A stretch of 64,000 nt of DNA, from assembly GCF_018991925.1 (NCBI RefSeq), contig NW_024756463.1, positions 50,001 through 114,000 on the forward strand. Reading direction: 5' to 3'. Each line of letters begins with the position of its first letter. Position 1 is the first letter of the stretch. Positions 61,566 through 64,000 of this stretch are shown one piece after another. A model generated the notes under the pieces. It searched no databases and had not been told where the DNA came from. It was given only the letters and a program-made list of their open reading frames with translations. Source of the DNA: Homarus americanus. Its lineage: Eukaryota; Arthropoda; Malacostraca; Decapoda; Nephropidae. The position numbers were made by a program, and so were the translations under genes.

Positions 61566-62190
61566 TATATAGTGAAGGGGAGAGAGAGAGAGATAGGTGG
61601 GGGAGAGATGGGTGGGGGAGAGAGATGGAACAGGGAGAGATAGGTGGGGGAGAGATGGGTGGGGAGATAGGTGGGGGGAGGAGAGAGATAGGTGGGAGGC
61701 AGGTGGGGAGATAGGTGAAGTAGGTGGGGGGAGAATGGGTGGGAGAGAGAGATAGGTGGGGGAGATAGGTGGGGAGATGGGTGGGGAGAAAGATGGGGTG
61801 GGGGAGGTGGGGAGAGATAGGTGGGAGAGAATGGAGTGGGAGAGATAGGTGGGAAAGAGATGGGTGGGGGAGAGGAGGAATGGGGTGGGGAGAATGGTGG
61901 GAGAGATATAGGTGGGGAGAGAGGAGCAGGTGGGGGAGAGACTGTGGGGAGAGAGATATGTGGGGAGAATGGGTGGGGAGGCTGGGTGGGGAGAGGAATG
62001 GGTGGGGGGAGGAGAGATAGGTGGGGGAGGAGAGAGATAGGTGGGAGGGCTTAGGTGGGGGGAGAGATATAGGTGGGGAGTAGGTGGGGGGGAGGAATAG
62101 GTGGGGGGAGAGAGATAGGTGGGGGAATGGAGGTGGGGGAGAATGGGTGGGGGAGAGATGGAGTGGGAGAGATAGGTGGGGGGGGGGCAG
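61566..62190 (+). repeat. G/A-rich minisatellite, GAGAGATAGGTGGGGGA unit
   Basis: About 35-40 short units of roughly 14-18 bp, strongly purine and G-rich, with GGGG runs in most units (G-quadruplex potential). Gly/Trp/Arg frames are artefacts. Confidence 0.95.
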
Positions 62191-62361
62191 GCAAGTCCAA
62201 AGTGATCTTCATTTTATCGTATGGCCTCCTGCTTGAGCCCTACAGTATCCTAACGTGCTGGATGGCCCATACAGTTAGCATCGTGATATTAAGCAATTAG
62301 ATAATATGGATGAGAGATTATTACCGTCACTTCACTCCACCTCTCTGAATGAAAGTGAAGT
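62191..62361. other. unique sequence
   Basis: No recognised feature. Confidence 0.5.
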
Positions 62362-62712
62362 GGGGTGGATAATGTATACAGTGGTGTGGATGAAGTTATG
62401 GTATGGATAGAAATGGATGAAGTTATGGTGTGGATAGAAATATAATGATGTGGATGAAGTTATGGTGTGGATAGAAGTATAATGATGTGGATGAAGTTAT
62501 GGTGTGGATACTAGTGGATGAAATTATGATGTGGATAGAAGTGGATGAAGTTATGGTGTGGATAAAAGTATAAAAGTCTGGATGAAATTATGATGTGGAT
62601 ATAGTTATAATGATGTGGATGAAGTTATGATGTGGATGAAATTATGGTGTGGATAGAAGTGGATGAAGTTATGGTGTGGATAGAAGTGGATGAAGTTATG
62701 GTGTGGATGAAG
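62362..62712 (+). repeat. minisatellite, GGATGAAGTTATGGTGTGGATAG unit
   Basis: About 11 units of GTGGATGAAGTTATGGTGTG + GATAGAA, some with AATGATGTGG additions. Confidence 0.92.
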
Positions 62713-63404
62713 ACACTAATGAGTTGCAAAGGAGTATAATAATGTGGAATGGAAGTACTGTATATTGAATTAAAACATCCATATCTCCCGATTAATAAAT
62801 AAATAAAATAAAATATAAATATCAAAAGGTACTACCAGAAAAATAAGTTTATCTCCATACGGGGTTCACATTTCGGTCGGTTTCGGGATTCATTTTTCGA
62901 GGTTCGGAATAACGTGATTCTGGATTCGAAAATAGGGGCTCAGGTGTTCGGGGTATGGGGTTCCGGATTCTGGGCTCGATTACGGATTCCGGGTTCGTGC
63001 TCAGTGTTGGACGTCAAAATTCACTTGAAAACATTAAAAGATAAAATAAAGTGGTGGTGGGGGGGCAATGCTTTCAATCTTCTCTACGATACATGACGTC
63101 AGACCCTCATGACAGACATAATTGGTCGACTTGTAAATATCCCCTGCCTAAACATCTTGGAAAAATAAATAATAATAATAAAAATCTCCGTCATAGTAGT
63201 CACACACAAATTGTATTCTTCTGTAGTTTTTTATATTACGCTGTATGTTTTCAGGGTATGTATGAAATATTGAGGTCAGGACTTTGTGTATTTAATTAAA
63301 TAAGCAGTTGCAGGTGTACGTCAGGTGTTTTAGGTGTTAACTAATATTTTTTTAAGCATTCAAGTTAATCGGGAAATGAATTATTCCGATTCATGTAGTG
63401 CGAG
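62713..63404. other. unique sequence
   Basis: 62870-63000 has loose GGTTC/GGATTC-based low-complexity sequence. Frames 62914-63096 and 63051-63299 are unrecognised. Confidence 0.5.
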
Positions 63405-63600
63405 TCATGAATGATTGGTGATTCTCTGGTAACTGTGTCATGAATGATTGCTGATTCTTGTTAACTGTGTCAGGAATGATCGGTGATTCTTGTTAACTGT
63501 CTCAGGAATGATTGCTGATTCTTATTAACTGTGTCAGGAATGATTGATTGGTGATTCTCTGGTAACTGTGTCAGGTATGATTGGTGATTCTTGTTAACTT
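63405..63600 (+). repeat. 32-bp minisatellite, AATGATTGGTGATTCTTGTT unit
   Basis: About six units of CAGGAATGATTGGTGATTCT + TGTTAACTGTGT, some with a 5-bp CTCTGG variant. Confidence 0.93.
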
Positions 63601-63704
63601 CTGAAAGTAATTTAAGTTTCCTGCTGTCATGAGTCACATCATGTTATGGATAATTCAGGATTTTTCAGTGAACAAAACATTGAATAATTTACGTTTCAGC
63701 TTAA

Positions 63705-64000
63705 AAAATATATGTAGAGCCTATCAAACTGTCTCTCAGAGTTTCTGACGGGGCATCCTCCACTCAGGCGGAACTAATAGCCCTCCTTGCTGCCCTTCTC
63801 GCTGAGGAAGAAGCAGATGGTTTCTGCCCCTTGCTTGTCTGCTGCGATTCCAGGTCTGCTCTCGACGGGATCGCATTTGGATCAGGGGAAAATAAGGACC
63901 TCATCCTCTGAATACGAGGGTTAACATCCACACTTCAGGATGCAGGCCGTCCTGTGACATTCCTATGGATACCCAGTCATGTCGGTATCTTGGGGAATGA
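63705..64000 (+). pseudogene. retrotransposon RNase H domain fragment, cut by window edge
   Basis: From 63723 the plus strand reads SDGASSTQAELIALLAAL, LLVCCDSRSALDGI, then a TGA stop at 63909-63911, then VTFLWIPSHVGILGN to the window end. These are the RNase HI motifs of eukaryotic non-LTR retrotransposons: catalytic Glu in STQAEL (63771-63773), catalytic Asp in CCDSRSAL (63846-63848) and His in IPSHVGI (63978-63980). RNase H cleaves the RNA strand of RNA:DNA hybrids during retrotransposition. The first catalytic Asp would lie upstream, where the frame closes at 63702, so the fragment seems 5'-truncated or diverged there. The internal stop makes it a pseudogene; it may continue past 64000. 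Confidence 0.85.

Overview
This window looks like gene-poor, repeat-dense genomic DNA from an arthropod, most likely a decapod crustacean. It has no operons, no ribosome-binding sites and no long unique reading frames. Tracts built on CCTAA/TTAGG (the arthropod telomere motif) recur across it. Microsatellites and minisatellites are extremely dense, and the only recognisable protein signatures belong to eukaryotic transposable elements. I found no convincing host gene, rRNA or functional tRNA. The species assignment is inference.

Transposable elements. (1) 37892-38607 is a complete-ended but internally deleted hAT DNA transposon, with terminal inverted repeats, a perfect 8-bp target duplication and the C-terminal tail of a transposase on the minus strand. 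(2) 16430-17690 is a decayed non-LTR retrotransposon 3' half (minus strand) with a Cys/His cluster and a probable restriction-like endonuclease domain. (3) 28162-28736 and 31430-32413 are two 5'-truncated copies of one non-LTR family (minus strand) with (ATT)n tails, both flanked on both sides by (AC)n/(GT)n; 11583-11720 is a third 3' end of the same family. (4) 37230-37542 is a CR1-like 3' fragment ending in an ATTCTTATG-type terminus. (5) 63705-64000 is an RNase H domain with one internal stop, cut by the window edge. (6) tRNA-derived SINE-like pieces lie near 13378, 27690 and 56740.

Tandem repeats. Large arrays are: a 15-17 bp G-rich array (1650-2790), a (CTT)n array of about 1.6 kb (13604-15233), a 61-bp array (17691-18520), a 40-bp array (19541-22077), a 27-bp array with a palindrome in each unit (22147-23273), a 20-bp array (47741-50328), and a 27-bp telomere-motif array (51341-51982). 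Many smaller arrays and dinucleotide tracts lie between them. Nearly all long open frames here are by-products of these arrays, where the unit simply lacks stop codons.

Unique sequence. The stretches between arrays are mostly AT-rich (notably 35240-37230, 42304-47070 and 53376-58610) and show no coding signal I can defend. They may be intergenic or intronic. The clearest biology is the history of insertion and decay: insertion into (AC)n arrays, CpG-type stop mutations, truncations at satellite borders, and short dispersed motifs shared between distant places.
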